Below are positions 1 to 4,557 of a stretch of 6,690 bases of DNA, piece by piece (within the stretch, counting starts at the first letter, position 1; every line of letters begins with the position of its first letter). The translations under genes were made by a program, and so were the position numbers. A model generated the notes under the pieces. It was not told where the DNA came from, searched no databases, and was given only the letters and a program-made list of their open reading frames with translations. The DNA comes from an uncultured Limosilactobacillus sp. (lineage in GTDB: Bacteria > Bacillota > Bacilli > Lactobacillales > Lactobacillaceae): positions 1 to 6,690 of the forward strand of contig NZ_CAKPYE010000018.1 in assembly GCF_934202705.1 (NCBI RefSeq), written 5' to 3'.

Positions 1-108
1 AGGGTGAGGCCTATCAAATTCGCTATAAATTTACTACAAGGGTCGAAGATATGGTGGCCTAGTTCAACAGCCACTAAACTAGTATAACGTAATTATCGCA
101 TGTAAATC

Positions 109-693
109 TCATCTTTTTATATTGCACTTCTTGCGATATCTGATAAAAGTCGTTCGCTTAATACCGGTATTACGGGCGACGTCTACATCACTCATGCCCG
201 TCTGATAAAGCTTAAAAGCATGTAGTAAGCGGGGATCATCTTCGGTATATTGGGGTTTGCGCCCATGATATTTCCCCTGCTGTTTGGCCAGGAAAATCCC
301 CTGTTGTTGACGCTCAATAATCCGCTTCCGTTCACTTTCGGCCTGATACTTATACAGTTCAATGATTAAGTTAGTCATTAGTTGACGCAAGTTGGGATCC
401 GCAATCCCCGTCATGGACGGCAAATTCAACACATCTAGGGTGGCACCTTTGTTCTGAATGGTGTTCATAATCTTAGTTAATTCCTGGTTGTTTCGGCCCA
501 AGCGGTCTAATTCAGTAACCAGGACAATATCGCCTTCACGGATATAGGCCAGCATTTTTTGCAGTTCAGGTCGCTTGGTGTTAGCCCCACTTAACTTATC
601 TGTAAATAGTTTATCAACGCCTTTTAAAGCCGCTAACTGTCGATCTAAATGTTGCTCCTTGGAACTCACACGCGCATAACCAATTTTAGCCAT
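109..693 (-). CDS. Serine recombinase (plasmid resolvase/invertase, Pin/TnpR-like)
   Basis: A 194-residue small serine recombinase, a full-length member of the resolvase/DNA-invertase family. Such enzymes cut and rejoin DNA at a short paired site; on plasmids they usually resolve multimers or cointegrates. The N-terminus has the catalytic motif YARVSSKEQ, with Arg8 and the nucleophile Ser10 at the same positions as in gamma-delta resolvase. ELDRLGRN (residues 61-68) supplies the conserved active-site arginines. The long E-helix runs from about 104 to 135 (with ERKRIIERQQQG). A short C-terminal helix-turn-helix, about 155-190, should bind the recombination site. The ATG is preceded by AAGGAAGG at good spacing, so the start is secure. 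The gene stands alone, divergent from the toxin locus. Family assignment is certain; the choice between resolvase and invertase cannot be made from sequence alone. Confidence 0.93.
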   Translation of the reverse strand: MAKIGYARVSSKEQHLDRQLAALKGVDKLFTDKLSGANTKRPELQKMLAYIREGDIVLVTELDRLGRNNQELTKIMNTIQNKGATLDVLNLPSMTGIADPNLRQLMTNLIIELYKYQAESERKRIIERQQQGIFLAKQQGKYHGRKPQYTEDDPRLLHAFKLYQTGMSDVDVARNTGIKRTTFIRYRKKCNIKR

Positions 694-739
694 TTTTAGC
701 CTTCCTTTTGGACAGCCCTAATGAACACTTTTAATGCCT

Positions 740-748
740 AGTATAGCA
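740..748 (-). promoter_or_regulatory. Extended -10 promoter of the resolvase gene
   Basis: On the minus strand this reads TGCTATACT, a TGn-extended -10 (TATACT, 740-745). Transcription would start near 733, leaving a leader of about 40 nt before the resolvase ATG. There is no good -35 hexamer, which is common for extended -10 promoters. The promoter lies inside the cluster of CCCTARTG motifs, so bound recombinase could repress its own gene (inference). Confidence 0.6.
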
Positions 749-761
749 CAGAAACAAAAAA

Positions 762-794
762 GGCCACTAGGGTATACCCTAATGGTCGTTTTTT
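762..794. terminator. Bidirectional hairpin with a perfect palindrome core; terminator or resolvase site
   Basis: The core TAGGGTATACCCTA (768-781) is a perfect 14-bp palindrome. It extends outward with one mismatch: GGCCA (762-766) pairs with TGGTC (783-787) through one G-U pair. The stem has an A-run on its left (about 755-761) and six T on its right (789-794), so it could end transcription in both directions between the divergent resolvase and toxin promoters. It could equally be part of the recombination (res) site of the adjacent resolvase, since such sites are palindromic and lie just upstream of the gene. Confidence 0.55.
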
Positions 795-842
795 GCTTCA
801 AAGGATTTGTTTTATAAGCGCTATTTTTGTCTTTTACTAAAC

Positions 843-871
843 TTGGTAGCCCCTTAATTTTACTGTATAAT
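843..871 (+). promoter_or_regulatory. Promoter of the type I toxin mRNA
   Basis: TTGGTA (843-848, four of six matches to the -35 consensus) and a perfect TATAAT (866-871) are separated by exactly 17 bp. Transcription should start near 878, giving the toxin mRNA a leader of about 100 nt. A strong, apparently unregulated promoter fits type I toxins, which are controlled after transcription. Confidence 0.75.
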
Positions 872-925
872 TATAGCTTGTAGAGAAGTTAAGGCGGTGG
901 CTATTTCCGATCGGAGGTGGTGCTT

Positions 926-943
926 ATGGTGTTAAACCCTTAA
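926..943 (+). CDS. Five-codon leader ORF (MVLNP) in the toxin leader
   Basis: ATG-GTG-TTA-AAC-CCT-TAA is preceded at ideal spacing by GGAGGTGG (913-920), a stronger Shine-Dalgarno than that of the toxin itself. It ends 33 nt before the toxin start. The upstream TCCGATCGGA (906-915) is fully self-complementary and overlaps the Shine-Dalgarno, so the site could be opened or closed by RNA folding. A leader peptide that couples to or hinders toxin translation is inferred; the peptide itself has no known function. Confidence 0.45.
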   Translation: MVLNP

Positions 944-976
944 AGCCCATAATTCCTAACGAAAGGAGTAGCCTAA

Positions 977-1120
977 GTGTCCGTATCGGACGCTTTACAA
1001 TTAATGTTGGCTTTCGGTACCTTTATCGTGGCCTTAATCGCATTAATTGTTGAGCTGATCAAAAGTCAGCAAAAAAACATTCTAAGCTTAGTGGTGAATC
1101 ATGATCCGACGGGACTGTGA
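977..1120 (+). CDS. Hol-Tox family (TxpA-like) type I toxin, C-terminus altered by IS insertion
   Basis: GTG start with AAAGGAG (962-968) 8 nt upstream. The 47-residue product opens MSVSDALQLMLAFGTFIVAL, the signature of the short putative holin-like toxins of lactobacilli. One membrane helix spans about residues 7-28, followed by a basic stretch (ELIKSQQKN). Such peptides insert in the cell's own membrane and are silenced by an antisense RNA. Residues 1-36 belong to the original gene. The last 11 (SLVVNHDPTGL) are encoded by the tip of the insertion sequence, and the stop codon lies in the right arm of its terminal hairpin. Excising the IS restores a 38-residue toxin ending in LLD. The start codon sits in a small hairpin (977-983 with 987-993). 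Whether the altered peptide is still toxic cannot be seen. The ORF is too short for ordinary gene calling. Confidence 0.8.
   Translation: MSVSDALQLMLAFGTFIVALIALIVELIKSQQKNILSLVVNHDPTGL
1076..1084 (+). repeat. Left copy of the 9-bp repeat bracketing the IS110 element
   Basis: AACATTCTA lies within the toxin gene (codons 34-36). The same nine bases recur at 2679-2687. The true recombination point is somewhere inside the repeat and cannot be placed more finely. IS110-family elements usually make no long target duplication and recombine at a short core such as CT, so the shared bases may be guide-matched homology rather than a duplication. Confidence 0.75.
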
Positions 1121-1140
1121 TTCACCACTAAGCTTTTTTT
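1084..1140 (+). terminator. Strong intrinsic terminator at the left tip of the IS element
   Basis: A perfect 18-bp inverted repeat (1084-1101 with 1118-1135) with a 16-nt loop, followed by a run of T that begins in the arm (TTTTTTT, 1134-1140). It faces inward and would stop transcription entering from the toxin gene. It also carries the toxin's new stop codon (1118-1120), so it now ends the toxin mRNA. Confidence 0.85.
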
Positions 1141-1321
1141 GGTACAGTGGTAACGGAGTTGACATGTCGGAGGTTATTTTGACGCAAAGACGTCGTAAAA
1201 AAAACTGGCAACTTCGCAGATTCATCAATGAACTCGGTCGAAGATTGTTGGCGCTTGACGCCGTGTATTGAAAATTGAGATGAGTGAGTCGGTGAAACAA
1301 CTTCAAAAGGTGGTGTATCAA
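1141..1321 (+). ncRNA. Left non-coding segment of the IS: candidate structured (bridge-type) RNA
   Basis: Between the tip hairpin and the transposase start there is no gene, but there are several small stem-loops. GACG (1181-1184) pairs with CGTC (1191-1194). CTTCG (1212-1216) pairs with CGAAG (1239-1243), enclosing an inner TTCA/TGAA stem (1221-1224, 1229-1232) with an internal loop between. GGCG (1250-1253) pairs with CGCC (1259-1262). A stem with internal loops is the general plan of IS110-group bridge RNAs, which lie in this position. No clear promoter was found: TTGACA at 1159-1164 lacks a matching -10. Location and fold support the idea; guide pairing does not yet. Confidence 0.35.
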
Positions 1322-2527
1322 ATGGAATGCATATTTGGTCTTGATATTAGTAAACACACAGCTAATGTGGCCGTTTTGATTGACAGACAAGTCATCAAAG
1401 AATTTAAGTTATCAAGCAATCGTGAAGGGTTTGAGCGACTTGAGGATGAGCTAAACAGCTTTAGAGAACCAAAAATTATCTTTGAATCAACGGGGATCTA
1501 TTCACGACCGTGGCGCGCCTTTTTTCAGCGTAATGGCTGGCTATATACTGAGATAAATCCCCTAAAAGCTAAGAAAGTAATGGACAGCTTTAGAGCTGTT
1601 AAAACAGATTCGGTTGACGCCGTTGGTCTGGCAGAAGCGATGTCTAGAAACCATTTTTTGCCATCATTTCAAGAAAAATCTGAATACACAGAACTACGTG
1701 AGCTACATCGAATCTATCAAGAGCACAACGACGACGTCGTGCGTAATAAGAATCGTCTTCATCATGAGCTACAGCTTACTTTCCCGGAAATTGAACACTT
1801 CCTAAGTAGGCCTGAAGGTGGCTTATACTGGCATATTGTACAGAAATTCCCGCATCCACATTTGGTGTTACAACATGGTTCCGCTGAATTAACATCAATT
1901 ATATTAGGGGCTACTCAAAAAAATATGGGTTCCAAACGGGCTCAACGTTTAGCCGAACATCTTCTGGAGTTAGCCAAAAGTTCTGAACCAGCATTAGATA
2001 CTGACTCATACGCAATTAAGCGAGTTATCGAGTTAGCATATGAAGTTAAACGTCTTGACCGCCTAAAAGAATCTTTAATTGAGGAGATGGCTAAAATTGG
2101 TACGAGCTTACCTGAGGTGGCAATTTTAACGACAATTCCTGGAATTGCGCTTAAATCAGCATTGTGTATTATTGCAGAATTAGGCGATATCCGGCGATTT
2201 CATAGTGCCAATGCCATTAATGCGTATATTGGTATTGATTTAACTACTTATCAATCAGGGGACTACATGGCCAAACAGCGTATCCGAAAACGTGGAAACG
2301 CTTTGGCAAGAAAGGTCTTGTACCGTACGGTTATCAACATTATCAGTGCTTCCTCATATCGACCAACACACTTTAACGATTTCTACCAAATGAAAAAGCA
2401 ATCTTCTCAATCTAAGGGAACCAAGAAGATTGCGATTGCAGTTATGAGTCGTCTAAATAGAACAATCTTCCACCTAGTTTTGAACAACGAAGCTTATGAG
2501 CCAACAGTGTTTCAACCAAAACAGTAG
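1322..2527 (+). CDS. IS110-family transposase (RNA-guided DEDD recombinase)
   Basis: The 401-residue product has the two domains of the family. The N-terminal RuvC-like DEDD domain shows Asp8 (FGLDISKHT), Glu55 (IIFESTGIY), and Asp96 and Asp99 in the KTDSVDA motif. A helical, probably coiled-coil region follows, about 120-260. The C-terminal Transposase_20 domain has PGIALKSALCIIAELGDI (273-290) and the YIGIDLTTYQSG motif, with Ser312 as the probable nucleophile. Length is in the usual range. The reading frame is open from a TTG at 1268, but ATG 1322 is preferred: AAGGTGG (1307-1313) lies 8 nt upstream, and the DEDD domain begins directly after it. Upstream codons would invade the putative guide-RNA segment. 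Family enzymes excise and insert the element using an element-encoded RNA. No frameshift or missing active-site residue is seen. Confidence 0.93.
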   Translation: MECIFGLDISKHTANVAVLIDRQVIKEFKLSSNREGFERLEDELNSFREPKIIFESTGIYSRPWRAFFQRNGWLYTEINPLKAKKVMDSFRAVKTDSVDAVGLAEAMSRNHFLPSFQEKSEYTELRELHRIYQEHNDDVVRNKNRLHHELQLTFPEIEHFLSRPEGGLYWHIVQKFPHPHLVLQHGSAELTSIILGATQKNMGSKRAQRLAEHLLELAKSSEPALDTDSYAIKRVIELAYEVKRLDRLKESLIEEMAKIGTSLPEVAILTTIPGIALKSALCIIAELGDIRRFHSANAINAYIGIDLTTYQSGDYMAKQRIRKRGNALARKVLYRTVINIISASSYRPTHFNDFYQMKKQSSQSKGTKKIAIAVMSRLNRTIFHLVLNNEAYEPTVFQPKQ

Positions 2528-2678
2528 TTCATATATCTTCTGAAGACAGTATAGTATCTTGAAAAATTAACATTTCAAGAGGTTTATTTAGATTACCCTT
2601 TGAAGTATTGCTTTCCTCAAATGAACAAAAAAAGACCCCATGTACAAGCTTTACCTGTACATGGAATCCCATGAAATT
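2528..2678 (+). ncRNA. Right non-coding segment of the IS: candidate guide (seek/bridge) RNA
   Basis: The segment follows the transposase stop directly. TCTTGAAA (2557-2564) pairs perfectly with TTTCAAGA (2573-2580) around an 8-nt loop, AATTAACA. The loop and its edges contain AAATTAACATT (2564-2574), an exact 11-nt copy of the right end of the element (2674-2684). The target flank to the left of the element (1071-1081) matches the same 11-mer at 9 positions. A loop carrying the sequence of the element's terminus and target is what a guide RNA of the IS1111/IS110 type would look like, and IS1111-group guide RNAs lie downstream of the transposase. The RNA could be processed from the transposase transcript. 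No separate promoter was recognised. Confidence 0.45.
2626..2668 (-). terminator. Minus-strand intrinsic terminator near the right tip of the IS element
   Basis: A 13-bp stem (2634-2646 with 2656-2668), with nine perfect inner pairs CCATGTACA/TGTACATGG and a 9-nt loop. On the minus strand it is followed by seven or eight U (the A-run at 2626-2633). It faces inward and would stop transcription entering the element from the right, mirroring the terminator at the left tip. Confidence 0.8.
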
Positions 2679-2687
2679 AACATTCTA
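2679..2687 (+). repeat. Right copy of the 9-bp repeat bracketing the IS110 element
   Basis: AACATTCTA, identical to 1076-1084. To its right the host sequence resumes in the toxin reading frame as CTT-GAC-TAA (2688-2696), the original end of the toxin gene. Confidence 0.75.
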
Positions 2688-2696
2688 CTTGACTAA
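2688..2696 (+). pseudogene. Displaced 3' end of the Hol-Tox toxin gene
   Basis: CTT-GAC-TAA continues the toxin frame when codon 36 (CTA, 1082-1084) is joined to its copy at 2685-2687. This gives a native C-terminus of KNILLD. The fragment has no start of its own and is the orphaned tail of the gene at 977. Confidence 0.65.
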
Positions 2697-2700
2697 TGGT

Positions 2701-2742
2701 AGAAAAATAACCGCCTTAGCTCTGGCAAGCTAGCGGTTATTT
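2701..2742. terminator. Bidirectional terminator of the toxin/antitoxin locus
   Basis: AAATAACCGC (2705-2714) pairs perfectly with GCGGTTATTT (2733-2742). An inner TAGCT/AGCTA stem (2717-2721, 2728-2732) is separated by a two-base bulge. The U-run is best on the minus strand, so it mainly ends the antisense RNA; read-through toxin mRNA would then stop at 2784-2816. Its bases 2710-2720 can also pair with the toxin mRNA leader at 888-898. Confidence 0.75.
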
Positions 2743-2783
2743 AAACTGTATAAATTTGTCACCGTCTTAAACGGCTCTACATG

Positions 2784-2816
2784 GGAAGTCCTGTTATCAG
2801 CGGGGCTTCCTTTTTC
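2784..2816 (+). terminator. Plus-strand terminator at the far end of the toxin locus
   Basis: GGAAGTCC (2784-2791) pairs with GGGGCTTCC (2802-2810) through one G-U pair. The loop is about 10 nt, and TTTTT (2811-2815) follows. It would end the original toxin mRNA. On the other strand the same sequence forms the 5' hairpin of the antisense RNA. Confidence 0.72.
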
Positions 2817-2824
2817 TTAACCAT

Positions 2825-2833
2825 ATTATAGCA
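2825..2833 (-). promoter_or_regulatory. Extended -10 promoter of the antisense RNA
   Basis: On the minus strand this reads TGCTATAAT, a perfect TATAAT with the TGn extension. TTGTCG occurs upstream but 20 bp away, so activity probably rests on the extended -10. Transcription should start near 2818 and run towards the toxin locus. Confidence 0.7.
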
Positions 2834-2849
2834 TGACTATGACTGACTT

Positions 2850-2878
2850 TCGACAATTTTAAATCAGATTTCTAGCAC
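2850..2878 (+). promoter_or_regulatory. Candidate promoter of the umuC-like operon
   Basis: TCGACA (2850-2855, five of six to the -35 consensus) and a weak TAGCAC (2873-2878) are 17 bp apart. The predicted start, near 2885, falls on the LexA-like box. The poor -10 makes this call tentative. It is arranged back to back with the antisense RNA promoter. Confidence 0.35.
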
Positions 2879-2884
2879 TTTATG

Positions 2885-2898
2885 GGAACACAAGTTTG
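2885..2898. promoter_or_regulatory. LexA/DinR-type SOS box upstream of the umuC-like gene
   Basis: GGAACACAAGTTTG contains GAAC-N4-GTTT, seven of eight fixed positions of the Gram-positive LexA operator core GAAC-N4-GTTC. It lies 30 bp before the start codon and at the predicted transcription start, the usual place for a repressor site on an error-prone polymerase gene. A partly overlapping CACAA/TTGTG inverted repeat (2889-2893, 2902-2906) is an alternative structure. Confidence 0.55.
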
Positions 2899-2927
2899 CT
2901 TTTGTGCCAAAATATGGGTAAAAGCTA

Positions 2928-4244
2928 ATGGAAGTGATCAACTTGTTTACTGATAATGAACCGCATGGCGTGTTCTTTCTAATCGACAACAAAAGCTTCT
3001 ATGCCAGTTGTGAAGCCCTAGCTAGAGGGCTGAACCCCTTAAAAGTGCCCTTAGTTGTCCTTAGTGAAGCCAAAAACACCAATGGTGGCCTAATTTTGGC
3101 TACTTCACCCGAAGCCAAGCAATTATTTCATATCAAAGCTAATGTCTCACGTAAACGTGATTTACCTAATGATCCGCGTCTGTGGGTTGTCCCACCACGC
3201 ATGAACCTCTATATCGAACGTAACTTGCAAATCAACCAAATCTTCCACCAGTTTACGACTGAAAAAGAAGTTTGGCCGTATTCAATTGACGAAAGTATTT
3301 TGGATATGACTCATTCATGGCGGCTTTTTGGGCAGTCTGTCCGTGAAGTAGCAAGGTTGATTCAAACTACGGTGCGGCAAAAATTAGGCTTATACACCAC
3401 CGTTGGCATTGGTGATAATCCGCCCCAAGCTAATCTTGCCCTTGATGTGTATGCTAAGCATACCGCTGACTTTATTGGTGAAATTCATTATGAGACTGTC
3501 CCTCAAAAAATCTGGACGATCAATGACTTAACTGCTGTCTGGGGGATCGGTGAACGGACAGCTAAACGGCTAAACCGACTAGCTATTCACAACATGTACG
3601 AGTTAGCCCATGCCAACCCTTATTTGTTGAAACAAGCAATGGGGATTATTGGCACCCAATTGTTCGCCACGGCCTGGGGAATTGATCGAGCACAGGTTAC
3701 GGAACCCGCTAAATTCAAATCAGCAAGTCTAGGCAATTCACAAGTATTGCCACGGGACTATCTTAATCAAGCAGAAATTGAAACGGTCATTAAAGAAATT
3801 GGTGAACAAGTGGCTGCTCGGCTACGACACCACCATAAAATGGCGGGGTGTCTGTCGCTAAGCATTGGTTTTTCTTACTCTGCGGCCGCAGCCGATGGCC
3901 GCGGTGGCTTTCATCAGGCTTTAAAAATTGAGCCAACCAATGATAACCAAGTTTTAACGCGACAACTATTATGGTTGTTCCGCAAAAACTGGGACGGTCA
4001 AGCTGTCCGAAATATTGGGGTTTATAGCAGCAAATTAAGTACCAACACCGGCCAACAGCTTAGCTTATTTGAGCCGGCAAGTACCCAGATTAAGGCTAGT
4101 CGGTTAAACCAAGTGATTGATGAAATTCATCGCCGCTTTGGCTTCACGAAGTTAGTTTATGCCACCAGCTTGTTAAGGGGCGGTACGGCTATTGAGCGTG
4201 CTTCACTCGTCGGTGGTCATAATGGGGGCAATAGCTATGAATAA
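2928..4244 (+). CDS. umuC: Y-family DNA polymerase (UmuC/UvrX-like, translesion synthesis)
   Basis: The 438-residue product is a complete Y-family polymerase of the plasmid/phage UmuC-UvrX type, which copies past DNA lesions at the cost of errors. Palm/fingers motifs are present: FFLIDNKSFYASCEA with catalytic Asp20, and YSIDESILDMT with Asp121 and Glu122. A helix-hairpin-helix thumb motif lies around 200-216 (LTAVWGIGERTAKRL). The little-finger domain follows from about 265. QLSLF (377-381) is a canonical sliding-clamp binding motif. The C-terminus (RASLVGGHNGG) is typical of this subgroup. The start is fixed by an in-frame stop at 2919-2921, with ATG 2928 the only suitable codon after it. 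The ribosome-binding site is weak. It is the first gene of a three-gene operon. The start codon of the next gene lies inside its last codons. Confidence 0.93.
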   Translation: MEVINLFTDNEPHGVFFLIDNKSFYASCEALARGLNPLKVPLVVLSEAKNTNGGLILATSPEAKQLFHIKANVSRKRDLPNDPRLWVVPPRMNLYIERNLQINQIFHQFTTEKEVWPYSIDESILDMTHSWRLFGQSVREVARLIQTTVRQKLGLYTTVGIGDNPPQANLALDVYAKHTADFIGEIHYETVPQKIWTINDLTAVWGIGERTAKRLNRLAIHNMYELAHANPYLLKQAMGIIGTQLFATAWGIDRAQVTEPAKFKSASLGNSQVLPRDYLNQAEIETVIKEIGEQVAARLRHHHKMAGCLSLSIGFSYSAAAADGRGGFHQALKIEPTNDNQVLTRQLLWLFRKNWDGQAVRNIGVYSSKLSTNTGQQLSLFEPASTQIKASRLNQVIDEIHRRFGFTKLVYATSLLRGGTAIERASLVGGHNGGNSYE

Positions 4245-4557
4245 CGATGTAGAAATTATTATGGGACGCTTAACCTTGCTGTTTAAGCGCCAGTCGCGAA
4301 CACGCTACTGGTTGATGATCGCTAACGATCCTTACGATCAGACCTACAATGTATTTTTTAACAGCCAACGGGCTAACGAGCGCTTGCAATCCGTTCCTTT
4401 ACATAAATTAGCACACTATGATTTAGCTGATTTGGAGACGCTACTAAAAGCTTTGCGACAAAAGATTAAACTAACGATTGAATTTGTTGGCTTTACTGGC
4501 GAACGCTGGCCTAAAAGTCAAAAGTTAATTCAACGAAAGCGGGTGCCCCTTGAATAA
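4237..4557 (+). CDS. Conserved-looking hypothetical protein in the umuC operon
   Basis: A 106-residue basic protein of unrecognised family, between the polymerase and the YolD-like gene. It has no signal peptide or membrane helix. The N-terminal half looks like beta strands (GRLTLLFKRQSRTRYWLMIAND, broken here by charged turns). A helix follows around DLADLETLLKALRQKIK, and the tail is basic (GERWPKSQKLIQRKR). ATG 4237 is chosen because it overlaps the polymerase stop as ATGAATAA, suggesting translational coupling. An ATG at 4222 and a TTG at 4192 in the same frame are less likely. Its place suggests a role tied to the polymerase, perhaps as an accessory or control factor, but that is inference from position only. 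Confidence 0.72.
   Translation: MNNDVEIIMGRLTLLFKRQSRTRYWLMIANDPYDQTYNVFFNSQRANERLQSVPLHKLAHYDLADLETLLKALRQKIKLTIEFVGFTGERWPKSQKLIQRKRVPLE

Larger units (their letters stand above)
1085..2687 (+). mobile_element. IS110-family insertion sequence, about 1603 bp, in a type I toxin gene
   Basis: One DEDD-type transposase gene is flanked by a left non-coding segment of about 237 bp and a right one of about 150 bp. The limits come from the 9-bp repeat AACATTCTA on both sides and from the fact that removing one repeat unit joins the toxin reading frame to a proper stop. No convincing terminal inverted repeats are seen, as expected for this family. An 18-bp perfect hairpin starts at the left tip, and a minus-strand terminator lies close to the right tip. 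The family uses an RNA-guided recombination mechanism, and both non-coding ends contain candidate guide-RNA structure. The element looks intact: the transposase has its full active site and no frameshift. Confidence 0.82.
2701..2818 (-). ncRNA. Antisense antitoxin RNA of the Hol-Tox locus (RatA-like), orphaned by the IS
   Basis: Extent is inferred from a minus-strand extended -10 promoter (2825-2833) and a minus-strand terminator (2705-2742 stem with the U-run at about 2701-2707). The RNA would be about 118 nt. Its 5' end folds into a hairpin (2802-2810 with 2784-2791), typical of stable antisense regulators. In the uninterrupted locus it would be transcribed towards the toxin gene and be fully complementary to the toxin mRNA's 3' untranslated region, as RatA is to txpA. 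With the IS in place the toxin mRNA should end at 1135-1140, so the overlap is gone. No gene-sized ORF lies in this stretch. The exact ends are not visible. Confidence 0.62.

Noticed and set aside
3..62. Possible C-terminal end of a plus-strand gene (GEAYQIRYKFTTRVEDMVA, then TAG)
   Set aside because: Only 19 codons are visible, another frame is also open, and no family could be recognised. It may be the tail of a gene outside the window, but this cannot be supported.
1159..1164. Perfect TTGACA in the IS left end as a transposase or guide-RNA promoter
   Set aside because: No acceptable -10 hexamer lies at 16-18 bp spacing (the bases there are near ACGCAA).
1268..1321. Transposase start at TTG 1268 or ATG 1280
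   Set aside because: Neither has a good ribosome-binding site. ATG 1322 has AAGGTGG at 8 nt and starts directly at the family's N-terminal MECIFGLD.
1088..1390. Minus-strand 100-codon ORF across the IS left end
   Set aside because: It overlaps the tip hairpin, the structured non-coding segment and the start of the transposase, and has no recognisable motif or ribosome-binding site. It is a shadow frame.
1614..1805. 63-codon plus-strand ORF inside the transposase
   Set aside because: It lies wholly within the transposase in another frame, and its composition shows no protein-like pattern.
1085..2687. Terminal or subterminal inverted repeats of the IS
   Set aside because: Comparison of both ends gave only TCATG in common, which is no more than chance.
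2640..2696. 18-codon ORF (MYKLYLYM...) over the IS right end
   Set aside because: It lies in the stem of the minus-strand terminator, lacks a Shine-Dalgarno, and its last codons are better explained as the displaced end of the toxin gene.
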